The position numbers and the translations under genes are program-made. From Trochalopteron elliotii (Eukaryota; Chordata; Aves; Passeriformes; Leiothrichidae): 64,000 bases of DNA. Shown here piece by piece: positions 1 to 12,415 of the stretch (the first letter of the stretch is position 1; every line of letters begins with the position of its first letter). The notes beneath the pieces were generated by a model. The model searched no databases. It saw only the letters and a list, made by a program, of their open reading frames with translations, and was not told where the DNA came from. Location: positions 782,918 to 846,917 of the forward strand of contig JANPWX010000163.1 in the NCBI GenBank assembly GCA_024734555.1, written 5' to 3'.

Positions 1-2403
1 TGCCCTTCCAGGGGATTTAGTAAGCCCTGCCAACTCTGTCAGCAGCTTGAGAGGAGGAGACACAATTGTCCTGGTGGTGCATGGGACAGCTCAGTGGCTC
101 CTGAATCACTCATCTGCTCCCAGCAGAGCCAAGTGAAGCACAGGCCCATGCTGAAGGATGGGGCAAGGTTGGGCTCACATGTGGGAGTACTACAGGAACT
201 GAAGGGACATTTTACCATATGTAACACCTTGCTGTAGACAGCATCTTCAGCTTACTTTTTGTCATGTCTGAATTGGGAATGCTTTAATCCCCAAATTCTC
301 AGTGTTAGACAAATGAAGCCCCCTGTAGAGGCAGGGCTTTGTTATTTCTAGCCAAAACTGATGGAAAACAAAAATCGATTGGCATGAGGGCAAATGAATC
401 CAAATGGCTGAAAATGTGGGATTGTGGTACTAATGAGGAAAAGACAGCATTTCTTCCCGGCTCTCTGGACTTCCCTAGGAAACAAATGACACCCAAGACA
501 AGGTAGGTTGGGGCTCTGGCAGGTGGGTATTGAGCTGAAGAATCTTATTTACCTCATGTAATACGCCACTGGCAGATAACCTTGCTTCTTATGCCCATGA
601 GAGCACCAGCACCTGAGCCATGGCCACCTTGCTGGCAGCTGAGAGGTCCCTGTTCCTTCCCAGCTCAGACTGTGAAAACAGCCCAAAGTGGCCTGTGACA
701 GAGACAACCCCAGGAGCTGCTGGAAAGAACAGTACTGTAAATCCCTGCAAAAGCACTGGCAAGTCCAGGTTGCCCTGACTTTGCCCTGAATCTACCACTA
801 ACTTCAGTCCTCAGTGAGATGTCAGACTTAACACTGCTTTTCTATTAGGTGTTTCTGGTTGCCTGGGGTTTGCCATCAAGTGAAAGTTGCTGGGAAGGAT
901 TTGGGGAAGAAACCTTTTTATTTTATCTATTGTGTCTATACTGCCCAAATTCTCAAGGCATCTCAATTCGTCTTCAGTGTGATGATTCCATTCCACTCTA
1001 AATTAATTTGAGGTTGAGAATCTATTTTTGAAGGGAAATGCTAAATACCCATTCTGACACAGAGAAATCAGGTCTTAAAGTATGTGAGTAGCAGTACTAT
1101 GGGATAAGGCTTTTGCTGAATGCAGGAATTATTTTGGCAATTCTTGGTACATTAAGTCCTATATCACAGCTTCAGCCTCACATTTCTGTGTGTTTTTCTT
1201 TCTTTTGTCCTTCCAAGAAGAGCTGTCTGATTTAGCAGGAATGTCAGAGTGGTCAACTAGGAAACAAACAGCCTGGTAAAAGCAGAACAAGAAATGTGGA
1301 GTGAAGGGAAACACTGAATATTTATCTGTATTGGCTCTGGGATGGTTCCAGATGTCAGTGTTGTGTCAGTGGTGGAGACAGCAGACACACTGGCCACAAC
1401 TCTGAGTTGCTCCTTTAGGATTGTCTTCCATTTCCAGCCTTAAAATTTCCTAGGAAAGAATGTGAGTTTCTCAACACATTTTCTGAAGGAATTTAATGAA
1501 ATGCTTCAGGTAGCATGATTGGTGTTCCCTAATATCCCCTATAATATCCCTGATAAACATAGGAGGAGTGTGGAGTGGATCTGTGTGGGTAGCATTGAGG
1601 ATTGTCAGTCATTGTTAGTACTGCTAACACTCAAGATTGTGGCTATTGAAAATGAACTGTGTTTCTGGCAGATCCAAGGAAATCTGGTCTTATTTAGCTT
1701 ACGTTTATTCACTCCTTATAAACTGGTCCTTTTCCCTTTATTGTCCTTTAAAGGCAGCCATGAATTTCTCAATTTCTCCTCTCTTAGAGCTTTCTTCTGT
1801 CACTGCTATAAAATATGAAAGTTGTTCAGGCAAAATCAATAGCAAATTCCCTGGTGGACTTTGGGTAGTCTCATGCTTGTTATAAAGTCAAATCTCTGCC
1901 CAAGAGAGCTACTTTGGTGATTTTGTTTGGTTTCATTCTGAGACAAGTGAAAGGGTATGAGGACTAAATGGGACTTTATATTAATTACCACCACAGCTGG
2001 AGCAGAGGCTTTCCCTTGGAGGACAGCTTTCTAAACAGGCTCAGATCCCAGTGCTGAGGTGCTGCTCCGGTGGCAAATGTTCTCCCACAAGGCTGGGACC
2101 TTTCCCACATTGCCACTCTTGTCCTTTCCCCTCTGCCATCCCCCAGGGTCAGAGCTATCATCACTAATTTTGGTGCAGCTGGGGATTGATACATTCATTA
2201 ATTGATTTGAAAACTGAAGCCAAGGCATCTTCCTCGATGGTGGCCAAGACTGGAGCCAGGTTGAGAAGCTCACAACAGTCACAGGAGAGCAGCCAGCCAG
2301 GCTCCCACTTTGAGGCAGACTGTGGGGCAGCTTTGGCTTCAGGAAATTACTTTGTGTCAGCACAGAGGAGACAAATGCCATGGTCACATGCTTGTCAAGA
2401 TTA
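1..2403. other. AT-rich non-coding stretch, no gene seen
   Basis: No open frame here shows splice boundaries, a recognisable domain or a convincing protein composition. All frames are short and typical of random AT-rich DNA. The stretch is probably intronic or intergenic. I see no repeat family that I can name. Confidence 0.5.
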
Positions 2404-2627
2404 CTAGCAAAGAGGAGATTCAAGAAGGCACTTCATTAAAATAAAGTTGCTCAACCTCATCACCCACTCACTGTGCAGAACCAGACAGAAAGCCATGGTA
2501 TTGCACCTGTTGTCCAAATGAGGGCTTGATGTCCTTGGCAGAATCTTGGAAAAGGCCTTTGGTCTACAAAGACATCTCTTTCTGACCAGCATCACCTGAA
2601 ACTTGTCTGGGCTCATCTTCAGCCAAG
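2404..2627 (-). mobile_element. Decayed LINE fragment (L2/CR1-like reverse transcriptase C-terminal part), tentative
   Basis: Read on the minus strand from about 2625, the translation begins WLKMSPDKFQVMLV. This resembles the conserved WLKLNPDKTEVMLV-type motif found just after the catalytic palm region in reverse transcriptases of L2/CR1-type non-LTR elements. The DNA is also close to the usual form over roughly 45 bases (2581-2625). The frame stays open to 2404, but the rest no longer resembles the family as I know it. If real, this is a very old, inactive remnant, much older than the CR1 copy at 7.6-9.7 kb. The short match could also be coincidence. Confidence 0.35.
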
Positions 2628-2668
2628 TGCTCTTTTTTCCACTTTCATAGGTTTAGTGGCATCAGATG

Positions 2669-2735
2669 ATCTCTCTACGTCTCTATATTTCCATATCTAT
2701 TTATCTCTATGTCTCTAAGTCTCTATATTTATATA
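2669..2735. repeat. Degenerate TCTCTA-rich low-complexity tract
   Basis: The words TCTCTA, TCTCTAT and ATCTAT recur irregularly across about 65 bases, as in a decayed hexanucleotide microsatellite. A short AC repeat follows immediately at 2754. Confidence 0.6.
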
Positions 2736-2753
2736 ATCACCAGCTTTTTAAAG

Positions 2754-2766
2754 ACACACACACACA
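2754..2766. repeat. (AC)6 microsatellite
   Basis: A perfect alternating AC run of 13 bases. Confidence 0.85.
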
Positions 2767-5700
2767 TCTATATTGTCCCCATCATCTCTGAGTGCTACTG
2801 CATGTTGTCATTTCCTAAGGGGTTCCTGTAGGTTTGGATAGGGAGACAGGATACCATGAATATTTTTAGGACTTTAACTCCAAGTATAGCAGTTTTTCAC
2901 TGGCTTTTTTGCCTCAGAGGATCTGTACCAGAGGGTATAGCTCAAACATTTTTCTCTGAGCCTTACAGGGGTGCTAGGAGCAGTATCAGACAGAGTCCGT
3001 GTGGCACAGGATAAACTGAATCAGGAATTTTTCTTTCTCCCTCCTTTTCTATTATGTTAATATTTAACAATAATTCACCAATGAGTTTGCACGCATTGGT
3101 ATTTTCTTGGAAAGGTTATTGTTTTAAAATATTCTTTAGGAGTAGGGAACAATCATCATCAGCCAATAAAAAGGAAGCAGTAGTACTTCAGAGAAGACAA
3201 GGGTCATCCCCATCATACAAGAAGAAACCACAGACAGCAGCAGTGAAATGTTGTGTCCCAACCATCACAAACCCATTTTTCTCCCAGATGTGTGAGGTTT
3301 GCAGGTTTGTGTTGTGAAAGATGTCCAAACTTCTGTGAAAGTATAGCATAAATGAGAAACTCCCTGCCCTATCTGTGCCTCTCTCAACAGAGCTTCTCCA
3401 AGAAGAATTCTTATCAGCTCATGTAGCCAGAGGAAAAGAAGGTAAGAACAATCCAGCACCCAGTAGTCTCCAGCAGCAAATGACATTGTGTATTGATGCA
3501 GCCAAATAACTTTTACAGAATTTCAACTAAGGGATGTGGTACCTCACTAAACTCTAAGCTAGAATTTTGGTGATAGAAATAATATTTAAGCTATCAGTTA
3601 TTTTTTGCTTTCAAAAGGCAGCACTCCATTATTTTTCTGTGTTGAAAGACTCTAATTTAAACTTATACAAAGTATTATAAAAGCATCAATTTCTAGTCCT
3701 TTATGGTATATAGGAATTATCACCAACCTCTCAGCACTAACTTGAGTGCTTTTCTCAAGAAATTGGGAAAATCATAGCTACTGGATTTTACCACCTTACG
3801 CTACAGGAATATGCTTGGGTTTTAGCAAGTATATGCCTTCAGCTGACTTTATTTTCAACTGTTTTTATCTCCAACTAATTTTATTCTCTATCTTGGGTTA
3901 AGAGCAAAATATCTGAGAATACAAGCTTCAGTATATGTGACTAGAATTTCTTCCAGTCACAGATGTAAAAACCTAGCAAGTCTAAGAGAGCCAATGACCA
4001 ATACCCAAAGATGCCCAACACCCACAGCTCACCTAAGGAGGAAATAGCAGCTAAACCAGTACGTGTATCAAAACAGTCTTGACATTTCTCCAGTGTTGAC
4101 TATACTTCAAACCAAAATGCCAGATTTTAAGATTACTCTATACACCATAGTCTCTCTGTAGGAGTTAGATCCTTTTGCTGTCTCCTGCACGAGCCTCTTT
4201 GAAGCAAAAGGATGATTTTCCACCATATTTTGCATGTGATGCCCACTTACTCTTTCACATATCCATGTCTGTTGTGACACTCAATTATTCCAATGTCTGA
4301 TTATAGTTTGGTTGGTTAGAAACAAATTTACTATAGAGAACACATCTATCCATACAATCCTGCCTGTGTTTGTTAACCTTCTGAAGGCCCTCAGTAGGAG
4401 CAATTTTTCCTTTCCCTGCTTCCAGAACACAAGTCAGGTCATGAGGGCTACACACACTGGGTTGCATCAGCCTGTGGCAACATACAGGTACTGGTGACTT
4501 CCTCCTGCCCCACTTTCTGCAGGGCAAAACTTTTGGCTCACTGCTGCCTTTTGATCTCCAGCTTGGAAAAACAACTTGTCATGGAACTGAGTGCAAAGCA
4601 TGGATTTGCACAGCTCTAACCTAAGCTATTTTGTCTGACCACTTTTAGAGAAGTTCCTTACCAAGGTGTTGTGCTCCTTGCTTGCACAGTGATCTTATGT
4701 CATCCTTCTCTAAAGCTGAGAGTAGGTCTTGGAACACGAAAATAAGCATCCACCTATCTACAGTGTACTCATTAATATACTGTAGATCTATTTCAGATTA
4801 TAAATGTCATGTGCTATACAAGGAAATAAATTTGAAATACGGAGCATGCAGAGTCTCTAACCCTATAAGCTGATTTTTACCATGGCCTAAGAAGGATCCT
4901 AATAAGGCAATAGAGAAAGTTAAAGAAAGAAGCTCAACATCACAAAAAGGCTACATTAATAGAGGAATGCAAATGCTGCGCACCACAATCTATCAAATAT
5001 TGATGAGAGTCTAGAATAGCTCCATTTAATATAGTGCTGTTCAGATAAACACAATGGCCCAGGTACCCGAGGTATTCAAAACACAGAAATGCTCTTAAGA
5101 CCCTGTTCTAATGCCTGTACATATCAGAGCTGAGCAGAACAGTCCAGGCAGCCAGCTGAGACCCATGAAGGAGGGGTACACAGGACACTGCTGTGAAAGT
5201 ATATAATCATGTAGCTAAAGCTTAACATCTTACTCTGTGTAACATTTCCTCTAAAATCCATCTCTTTTTCCAGGCCACCCAGCTTGTATTTGTGCTTGTG
5301 ATAAATGAACAGAGTCATTAAAAATGTATTATTGCAAAGAGACTTTAATGGGGGAAATGCTTCCTGTGACGACATCAGACCTTTGCACTCTGTCCTTGCT
5401 CTGATCTCTCCAGGTACCCTCAGGCAGGCTGGTTTGGCTGTGCCTGTGGCCTGGTGGGCAAGGGAGCCTGGTCTGGATAGTACAAAGGTCCAGGGGCAAC
5501 TCAGTGCTGTCACCTCTGCATCGCAGCAAAGTGAGGCAGGAGGCAGAAAACACTGCTAGGAAAACTTGGTTAGGTTAAAGCAATTACACTGAAACTGGGC
5601 CAGAGAACTTAACCTAATTGCACTTACCACAAATTGCATGGCATTTCAAATACCTGACTATTTAAAATGTCTTGAAATTTGTGCTGATCAGAGCTAGTTA

Positions 5701-6351
5701 GAAGTCCAATGCTACATTTTTACTGATTCCTGAATTATTACTGTTGTTCTTAATTGCTCAGAGTTATATAGCAATGGATCAGTGTTTCTATTACATAAAC
5801 ACATGAGCTCTTGCTCCAAGAGCCAGCAGTCACTAAACACCTGGCACCCCTCTGTCTTTGATTGTAGAGGACAGAGCACCAGGGCTGTGGAGAGGGTCCA
5901 GCTGGTGATGCCTTGGTACCTTCTAGCTGGAGAGCACCTTAAAGATTTACCTGTGAGATGGGATCCACCTCATCCCACACTGGCTGGCTGTGTTGGCCAG
6001 GTACCCAGACCAAACCTGTCTCTCTGCAGTCAATAAAGAAGGAGAGACATCCAGAGGGTATTTCATCTGTCTTGAACATTATTTCCAGAAAATGAGTCAT
6101 CTCCCAAAGAACCATTTCCTTACTTGCTGACCACAGGAGAAGCCTAAAAAGCCATCCATGCACATTCTGTGCCTTCAGAAGTACTAAAAAAACACCTGCA
6201 AGCAACCATAGAGAGGTCTGTTGCTGAAGAAAATTATTAAATTTCTTCAAATCCAGCCAAGATCTTATAAACTTGATTCACACATGAAGCCAGAGCCTAT
6301 ATATACCTCAGAAGGGAACTGAAAGACAACATTTTATAATGGAAAAGTGTT
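2767..6351. other. Non-coding stretch, no gene seen
   Basis: AT-rich sequence with only short scattered frames. A few donor-like or acceptor-like words occur on the minus strand (for example near 4246, 5632 and 6119), but none pairs into a convincing exon. No named repeat is recognised. Confidence 0.5.
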
Positions 6352-6381
6352 AGTATTAGACAGTATTAGACAGTGTTAGAC
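6352..6381 (+). repeat. Three tandem copies of a 10-base unit
   Basis: AGTATTAGAC occurs twice in tandem, followed by a third copy with one change (AGTGTTAGAC). This is a small local tandem duplication. Confidence 0.85.
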
Positions 6382-7333
6382 ACTGTAGAAATGTTGGCAT
6401 AGCCTGGCAGCCTAATTTTCTATACGCCCTGTAATTACACGAATGGATCTTTATGTAACTTACACCTGCTGAAAGATATAAATGTACCTGTGTGGAATTG
6501 GTGATGTCTGTACTTTTGTTCCTGTCCTTTGGTTCCCTGATACATTGAAGACATTACACTGATAATATGCCCCATTAGATGCGTACCATATTCTGCAATG
6601 AACTAAATCATACTAATTTTATTTACAGAGAATCATACTATTTTTGTCTGAACAAAAAAGTAACAAATGCATGCACAGCACAGTTTTGATGACTGGAACC
6701 CTAAAGAGGTGTGTTACTGACTGTAACACTTCAATTGTGCTTTTCTTTGTTTTCCACGTTAAGTGTTTGAAAAAGGACATCCTAATAAGAGATTATACCT
6801 CCTCCAGAGACTCCCTGAGCAAGCTGTGACACACACATTTGCACAGAACTGCACATGTACATCTGAAAATTCAAACATGCTCCCTTTGTCCAGATTAGAA
6901 AATGAACTACTAAAAATGTGTCCTGTTAATCTTTTGCAAATCACCACTAATCTTCTTCCCACTGTTTTTGAATACTCTCCTTTGGATTCCTCTGTTGTTA
7001 ACTATTTGATCAAGGAAATGTAATTCTGTCTTGTCATCACAGCTCCTGCTTTATACTTCAAACAAATGCCTGCATATTTTTCAGGAAAATTATTTTTCCA
7101 CTATTTCACACAGAGCTTTATTTTTCTTTAAAGAGTGGGTGAATAGAATGTTCTGTACCAGCATGTACCAGCAAAAGCCATAAACTGCAAAGGTTTCCTT
7201 GCTGCTTTAGCAAAGAATAAAAATGTTTATTAAGGAGTTTGTTTTCCACATTTTCCTGAGACAAAAATACAGATTATCAAACTATTGTTTCAAACTAGTC
7301 TCAATCTTTTTTCTTTGTAAAAATAATATATGT
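6382..7333. other. Non-coding stretch, no gene seen
   Basis: AT-rich DNA with short frames on both strands, none with splice or domain support. Confidence 0.5.
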
Positions 7334-7378
7334 ATAATACAAAATAATACAACTACATGGATAATACAAAAATAATAC
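7334..7378 (+). repeat. Clustered ATAATAC repeats
   Basis: The heptamer ATAATAC appears four times (7334, 7344, 7361 and 7372) at spacings of 10, 17 and 11 bases. It lies about 200 bases upstream of the CR1 insertion. Confidence 0.7.
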
Positions 7379-7428
7379 ATGGTCACCTCTAAAAAATTCT
7401 AGGACATTAAACTTAAAAGTGCTATTCC

Positions 7429-7438
7429 TTTTTTTTTT
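7429..7438 (+). repeat. T10 homopolymer
   Basis: A run of ten T just upstream of the CR1 element. Confidence 0.9.
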
Positions 7439-7639
7439 ACAGAAATCTGGTATTATTTTTGTTTATGAGACACTATACCTATGGATTTTTAAGAAACAGA
7501 AAATAATCTCTGTGTGACGTTTGAGAGAATGAATTGACCAGGAAGCAAATTGCAACAATGGACAGGTAGGAGCAGCCTCACATTCACAAATCTTGGTCCC
7601 TATGGCATACGAGTACCTGTTGGAAGAACAACACTGCAG

Positions 7640-9510
7640 GGTATAGGCAATCCAGGAAGTTCCTGGAATGCACTAATGGTAAGTTCCTACTCCAAGTGAC
7701 AGAGGAGCTATTGAGGAGAGGAGCTGTGCTGTGCTGGACCTGACTCTCATAAATGAGGGGCTGGTGGGGAATGTGAGGGGCTGGTGGGGAATGTGAGGGT
7801 CAAGGGAAGCCTGGGCTGCAGTGACCAGGGAATGGTGGAGGTTGAGATCCTTGGGGCAGTGAGGAGGCCCTGGAGCCAGCTCAGTGCCCTGGACTTCAGG
7901 AGAGCAGACTTTGGCCTCTTCAGGGATCTGCTTGGTAAGGTACCAGCCCTGAAGGGAAGAGGAGCCCTAGGAAACTGGCTGATGTTCAAACATCACCTCT
8001 TCCAAGCTCAGGAGCAATGCATCCCAACAAGGAGGAAGACAGGCAAAAATGCTGGGAGGCCTGTGTGGATGAACAAGGAGCTCCTGGACAAACCCAAACA
8101 CAGAAACGAAGCCTGCAGAGGTGGAAGAAAGGACAGGTAGCATGGGAGGAATACAGAGAAATTCTCCAATAAGCCAGGGATCAGGTTAGGAAAGCTAAAG
8201 CTCTGATAGAATTAAATCTGGCCAGGGATGTCAAGGGTAAGAAGAGAAGCTTCTATAGGTACATCAGTGATGAAAGGAAGACTATGGAATGTGGGCCTTC
8301 TCTGGAAGGTCACAGGAGACTTTGTTACCTGGGATGTGGAGAAGGCTGAGCTGCTCAATGACTTTTTTGCCTCGTTCCTCCCCAGCAAGCTCTCCAGTCA
8401 CACCACTTGAGTCACAGAAGGCAAAGGCAGGGACTGGGAGAATGAAAAACTGCCCACCATAGGAGATCAGGTTTGAGAACATCACAGGAAGCTGAAGGTT
8501 CATGAGTCCAGGGGACCTGCTGAGAGACATCTGTGGGTAGAAAACTGGTGGATGAAGTTGCTTAGGCACTTTCCATCATATTTGAGAAGTTACGAAAGTT
8601 CAGTGAAACTCCCACTGATTGGAAAAGGAGAAACATAACCCCATCTTTAAAATGAGGAGAAAGGAAGACCTAGGCAACTACAGGCTAGTCAGTCTTACCT
8701 TTGTGCCTGGCAAGTTCATAAAGCTGATCCTCCTGGCAGTTGTGCTAAGGCACACAAAAAATTAGGAGGTGCTTGGTGAAATGGCTTCACTAAGAGCAAA
8801 CTGTGCCTGACAAATTTGGTGGCCTTCTATAATGGAGTTACAGAGATGGTGGATTAGGGAAGAGCGACTGCCAACACCTGGATTTGTGCAAAGCACTGGA
8901 CACTGTCTGGAATGACATCCTTGTTTCTAAACTGGAGATACATGGATATGGCAGATTATCCATTCAGTGGGTAAGGAACTGTCTGGATGGCCACACTCAA
9001 AGTATTGCATTCCATGGTTCAACATTCAAGTGGAGATCAGCGATGAGAGGTGTTCCTCAGGGGAACACCAGATATTGGGACTTGTTCAACATCTTTGTCA
9101 GTGACATGGACAGTGGGATTGAGTGCACTTGCAGCCCAGAAAGCCAAACATGTCTTGGGCTGCATCAAAAAGCAGCATGGGCAGGAGGGTGAGGGGGAGA
9201 TTCTGCCCCTCTGTCTCATGTACTCCACAGTGAAGTACAGTCTAGCTCCAGGGTGCCCAAAATGAGAAGGACATGGACCTGCTAGAACAAGTCCAGAGTA
9301 AGCCACAAAGATGATCAGAAGCTGGAGCACCTCTCCTATGAAAAAAGGCTGCAAGGCTTGGAGTTGTTCATCCTGGAGAGGAAAAGGCTCCAGGAAACCC
9401 CACAGCACCTTCCAGTACCTAATGGTTTACAGGAAAGGTGGAGAGGGACTTTTCTCAGGGACATGTAGGGCTAGGACAAGGGGGAATGTCTTACTGCAAG
9501 AGGTTTAAAT
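7640..9510 (+). pseudogene. CR1 ORF2 remnant (endonuclease end and reverse transcriptase), broken in several frames
   Basis: The intact protein is a host LINE endonuclease/reverse transcriptase that copies its own RNA at nicked chromosomal DNA. Blocks in order: 7784-8140, end of endonuclease and linker (key words GSLGCSD, LDFRRADFGLFRDLLG, WMNKELLDKPK); 8228-8410, linker ([13 protein letters not shown]); about 8630-8880, frame-shifted fingers region; 8884-9129, palm (LDTVWNDILVSKLE, WVRNCLDGHTQS, GVPQG, FNIFVSDMDSGIECT); then an abrupt jump to a region that normally lies roughly 110 residues further on (LAAQKAKHVLGCIKK); 9311-9508, C-terminal part (YEKRL-type and QYLM..YRKGGEGLFS words in changing frames). 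The skipped part includes the catalytic FADD motif. This is a dead fossil, not a host gene. Confidence 0.93.
7754..7793 (+). repeat. Exact tandem duplication of 20 bases inside CR1
   Basis: The unit TGAGGGGCTGGTGGGGAATG occurs twice in direct succession within the endonuclease-encoding part of the CR1 copy. CR1 normally carries it once, so this is a later local slip, seven codons minus one base long. It shifts the reading frame. Confidence 0.9.
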
Positions 9511-9699
9511 TACACATGAGGAAAAAACTATTTACTGTGAAGATAGTTGTGGATGTCCCACCACTGGAAGTGTTCACACCCAGGTGAACGTGGCCTTGAG
9601 CAACGTGGTCTAGTGGGAGGTGTCCCTGCCCATGGCTGGGCAGTTGGAACTGGATGGTCTTTAAGGTCCCTTCCAGCACAAACCATTCTGTGATTCCAT

Positions 9700-12382
9700 A
9701 AATTCTGAATTGCTTCTTGGGTTACACAAAAAAATATACTCTAAGATGAAGTGTCAGAGTATTACACGATGGACAAGTATCAGAATGTAAAGTAGTCTAT
9801 TCAAGAAAGAGAGGCAGCAATCCAGCAATACAGGTATGTGTGCTCAAAGTCCTATATGTGAATATTTCTTATGCTGAACAACAAGTGCATATGTAAGTGT
9901 TTTTCCAGACTGGGGCCATAACCTCTGCTCATTCCCATTGCAGTGAGTTGCTATCACTCTCTGCCCTGTGCTTCTGCACATGGCTTTGTGCCAGGTGTTG
10001 CACATTCATGTCTTTCAAGTTCTGAAGATGGGAGATTAACCAAAATTAAATTGTTCAAATTAAATCAGAGAGGACTGAGAGAAAATTGTTATTTGAAGCT
10101 GACAGAAAGTGCAGCTGCAATTTGGAAATGAAATGCAAGTCTAAATAGGAGCAATGAGGAGAGAACACAGGTGTGTTGCATGTTACCTAGCAATGAAACC
10201 CCTCTGTGATATGTGAATTGAGAATTGATTTCGAAAGAGTAAAACTATCTAGACAGGCATGTACTGAGCAGTAGCATATATTCATAACTTTTCACCACAA
10301 ATAATCCTGAAATTCTTTGTACATTTAACTGATGAAAATTGGACATCTCAGAACTGGAATCACTCCATGACAGAACAGTTTAATACAAGTCCAAGCAATA
10401 CCATTACATCTTTGGAATGATAGAAGCTTGGGGTGAAATCCCACTTCTAGTGAAAACAGGTCTTTCAGCATTGCCTTCCTCTGGGCCCAAATCACTCCTA
10501 GGATCTGATGTTACATTTGTAGAACCATAGCCACAGCTGTGGAGCAGCCCCTGGGTCTGCAGTAGCGTGCTGAGCAGCAGGAGATGGGGAGAAGACCCAG
10601 GCAACTGAGACTGCACCATCACCCATTTGCAGCCTCACACAGGAGAGCCCATCCTGGGTGAGACCACCCTAAATGAGCTTCTTTTGCCCTTTTGGGAGGT
10701 GCATAATTGAGGGTACTCCTGGGTGTGCTGTCCCCAGAGCAGCACCCTATGATTTGCTCCTGAGGTTTCTGTTTCTTCTGACTGTCTTCTCCCAGGAAAC
10801 GCATCAAAGCAAACCGCATGTGGAGGCTCTGCAGAAGGGACCACATCAGGCTAAAGAAATGGAGATGTTGGATTACATTATCCCCAAATTTGCCAGCAGT
10901 AAGGCACATCTGGCTCTTCAGGGGCATCTGGGGAGGACAGATACTGACTGTCTTTGGAGATTTCATTGCTGTGAGCGGTATGGTTCATTAATCATACCAT
11001 GGAGTCTTTTTTAGCAAATCTGTGGCATGTAAAGTGGTACTGAAAAGGTCACGCTGTTTAATGTAGGATAAATAAAAGTGATCTTATTTTAGTAAAAGTC
11101 AATCATATTTCAGTGTTTTTAAGGCAAAGACTCTGTCAAGTGCCAGCATCTTTGGTAAACAGGTTTTTTTAACTGTTTTCTATAGCCCACAGAGAGTAGA
11201 AAGTGACCTTGTTTGAAGGAAAAGTACCAATAATATGTCAAAATATTATTAACATCTTTCTCCAATTTCCCAGGTTTTCCTAATCCAAGTGACTGAGTAA
11301 ATAAAAACCAAAGTAAAGTAATCAATAAGAGGGAGCTTGATGATAGAAAGTCAAAAACAGAGGAAAAATACTCAAAGTGCAGAAGCAGCAATCCAGTTTG
11401 GCTATAGGGTAAATATATATTTATTAACAGAGCTCCATTGTTATATTTATATATTATGATATTATGATATTATGATATTATGATATTATGCACTGAGTTG
11501 AAATATGCAAAATAGGTAACCAAGAAGGGGTAATTCATTTAAAAAACCCAGTTAATTCCTTAGTTTCTTTCAAAAATCCCACTGTATGAGTGAATATTTA
11601 AGGTGAAATATGCAAGGCATATGTGGTACTTTTAATAAAGTATTAAAATACTTCATTTAGTATGCCCAGCCTAATTATCAGACTGGTCAGGTCAATATAG
11701 CAGATACAAATTGCTTTTGGTAGTAAGATGCCAAACTGAATACCTCCAGAAAACCAGAACAGATGTTCTCTGGGATAAACAATCTGGGTCATTTCTGTAA
11801 TTACACATTTGCATGAGTATCAAATTACTTCGTAGAATAAAATATTTTTTGGACTGTGTTCTTTGTTAATCATTAAACCAAGTGACCTGAGTGGCTCTGG
11901 TGTGGCTTTTTGGCCTTTCTCTTCTCCAATACTCACTTCAGTGACCTCCTTAATCATTCAGTTAACCTGTAAAAGATTAAAAGGTCAAACAAAGCCTATG
12001 TGGTTTGTCTGTATGTAACATGAATAATAACAATAATTTTTAGGAAACCAAGAAGAATAATGCTCAACACAACAGGTTAGAAAACGCTCATCTAAAAGTT
12101 TTATGAGAGCTGATTTCTCTCAAAATACACCAAAGTAAAGTAAATAATGTATGTGGAAAATTAGGCAGTGCAAGAAGCAAAAGAACATTAAAGAAAAAAC
12201 CCCAGACACTTCTACTTTGAGTATGTTTCCCTTCTACAAACACACAAATAACAGGGCTAACCACAAACTTTCCAGATCTTCCATGCATAGATCAGTTTAT
12301 GTTTTGTCCACATGGACAAACCTCACCATTACATGGATAGGCAGGGTAGCGGTGTGCCTTGTAGCAACCTGCAGCAGCTTAC
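9700..12382. other. Non-coding stretch, no gene seen
   Basis: AT-rich DNA after the CR1 tail. The minus-strand frame at 10619-10966 (115 codons) has no recognised domain and no good splice context. The only clear local structure is the 8-base tandem repeat at 11451. Confidence 0.5.
11451..11490 (+). repeat. (ATATTATG)5 octanucleotide microsatellite
   Basis: Five perfect tandem copies of ATATTATG (40 bases) within AT-rich DNA. Perfect copies suggest recent expansion and likely length polymorphism. Confidence 0.92.
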
Positions 12383-12415
12383 CTTTCCCAGAAAGTATCT
12401 GTGAGAGTCTGAAAT
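12383..12415 (-). other. Candidate 33-base microexon (minus strand)
   Basis: On the minus strand, a long pyrimidine-rich tract of about 45 bases ends in CCCATCAG at 12416. It is followed by 33 bases and then the strong donor AAAG|GTAAGC (the GT is the complement of 12381-12382). The 33 bases are a multiple of three. One frame reads ISDSHRYFLGK without a stop, and a second frame is open too. The strand agrees with a leftward gene from the CpG island. The splice signals are good, but the exon is too short for its coding content to mean anything, and I recognise no protein. An internal ATTTCAG could be an alternative acceptor. Confidence 0.22.

Larger units (their letters stand above)
7575..9699 (+). 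mobile_element. CR1 LINE retrotransposon, 5'-truncated, internally deleted, inactive
   Basis: This is a chicken-repeat-1 type non-LTR retrotransposon in plus orientation. Its 5' part encodes the end of the endonuclease domain, followed by the linker, the reverse transcriptase and the C-terminal region. It closes with the classic CR1 3' end (GGTCCCTTCCAGCACAAACC, then ATTCTGTGATTCC). The left boundary is approximate: homology starts near 7575 with a rearranged endonuclease segment. A full CR1 is about 4.5 kb, so this copy is 5'-truncated, as most avian copies are. CR1 normally makes no clear target-site duplication and I see none. The copy carries frameshifts, stops, a tandem 20-base duplication at 7754 and a deletion at about 9129. 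It cannot be active. Confidence 0.95.

Noticed and set aside
2031..2423. 130-codon minus-strand frame next to the LINE trace
   Set aside because: Different frame from the LINE-like motif, and I could not match it to any later part of the reverse transcriptase.
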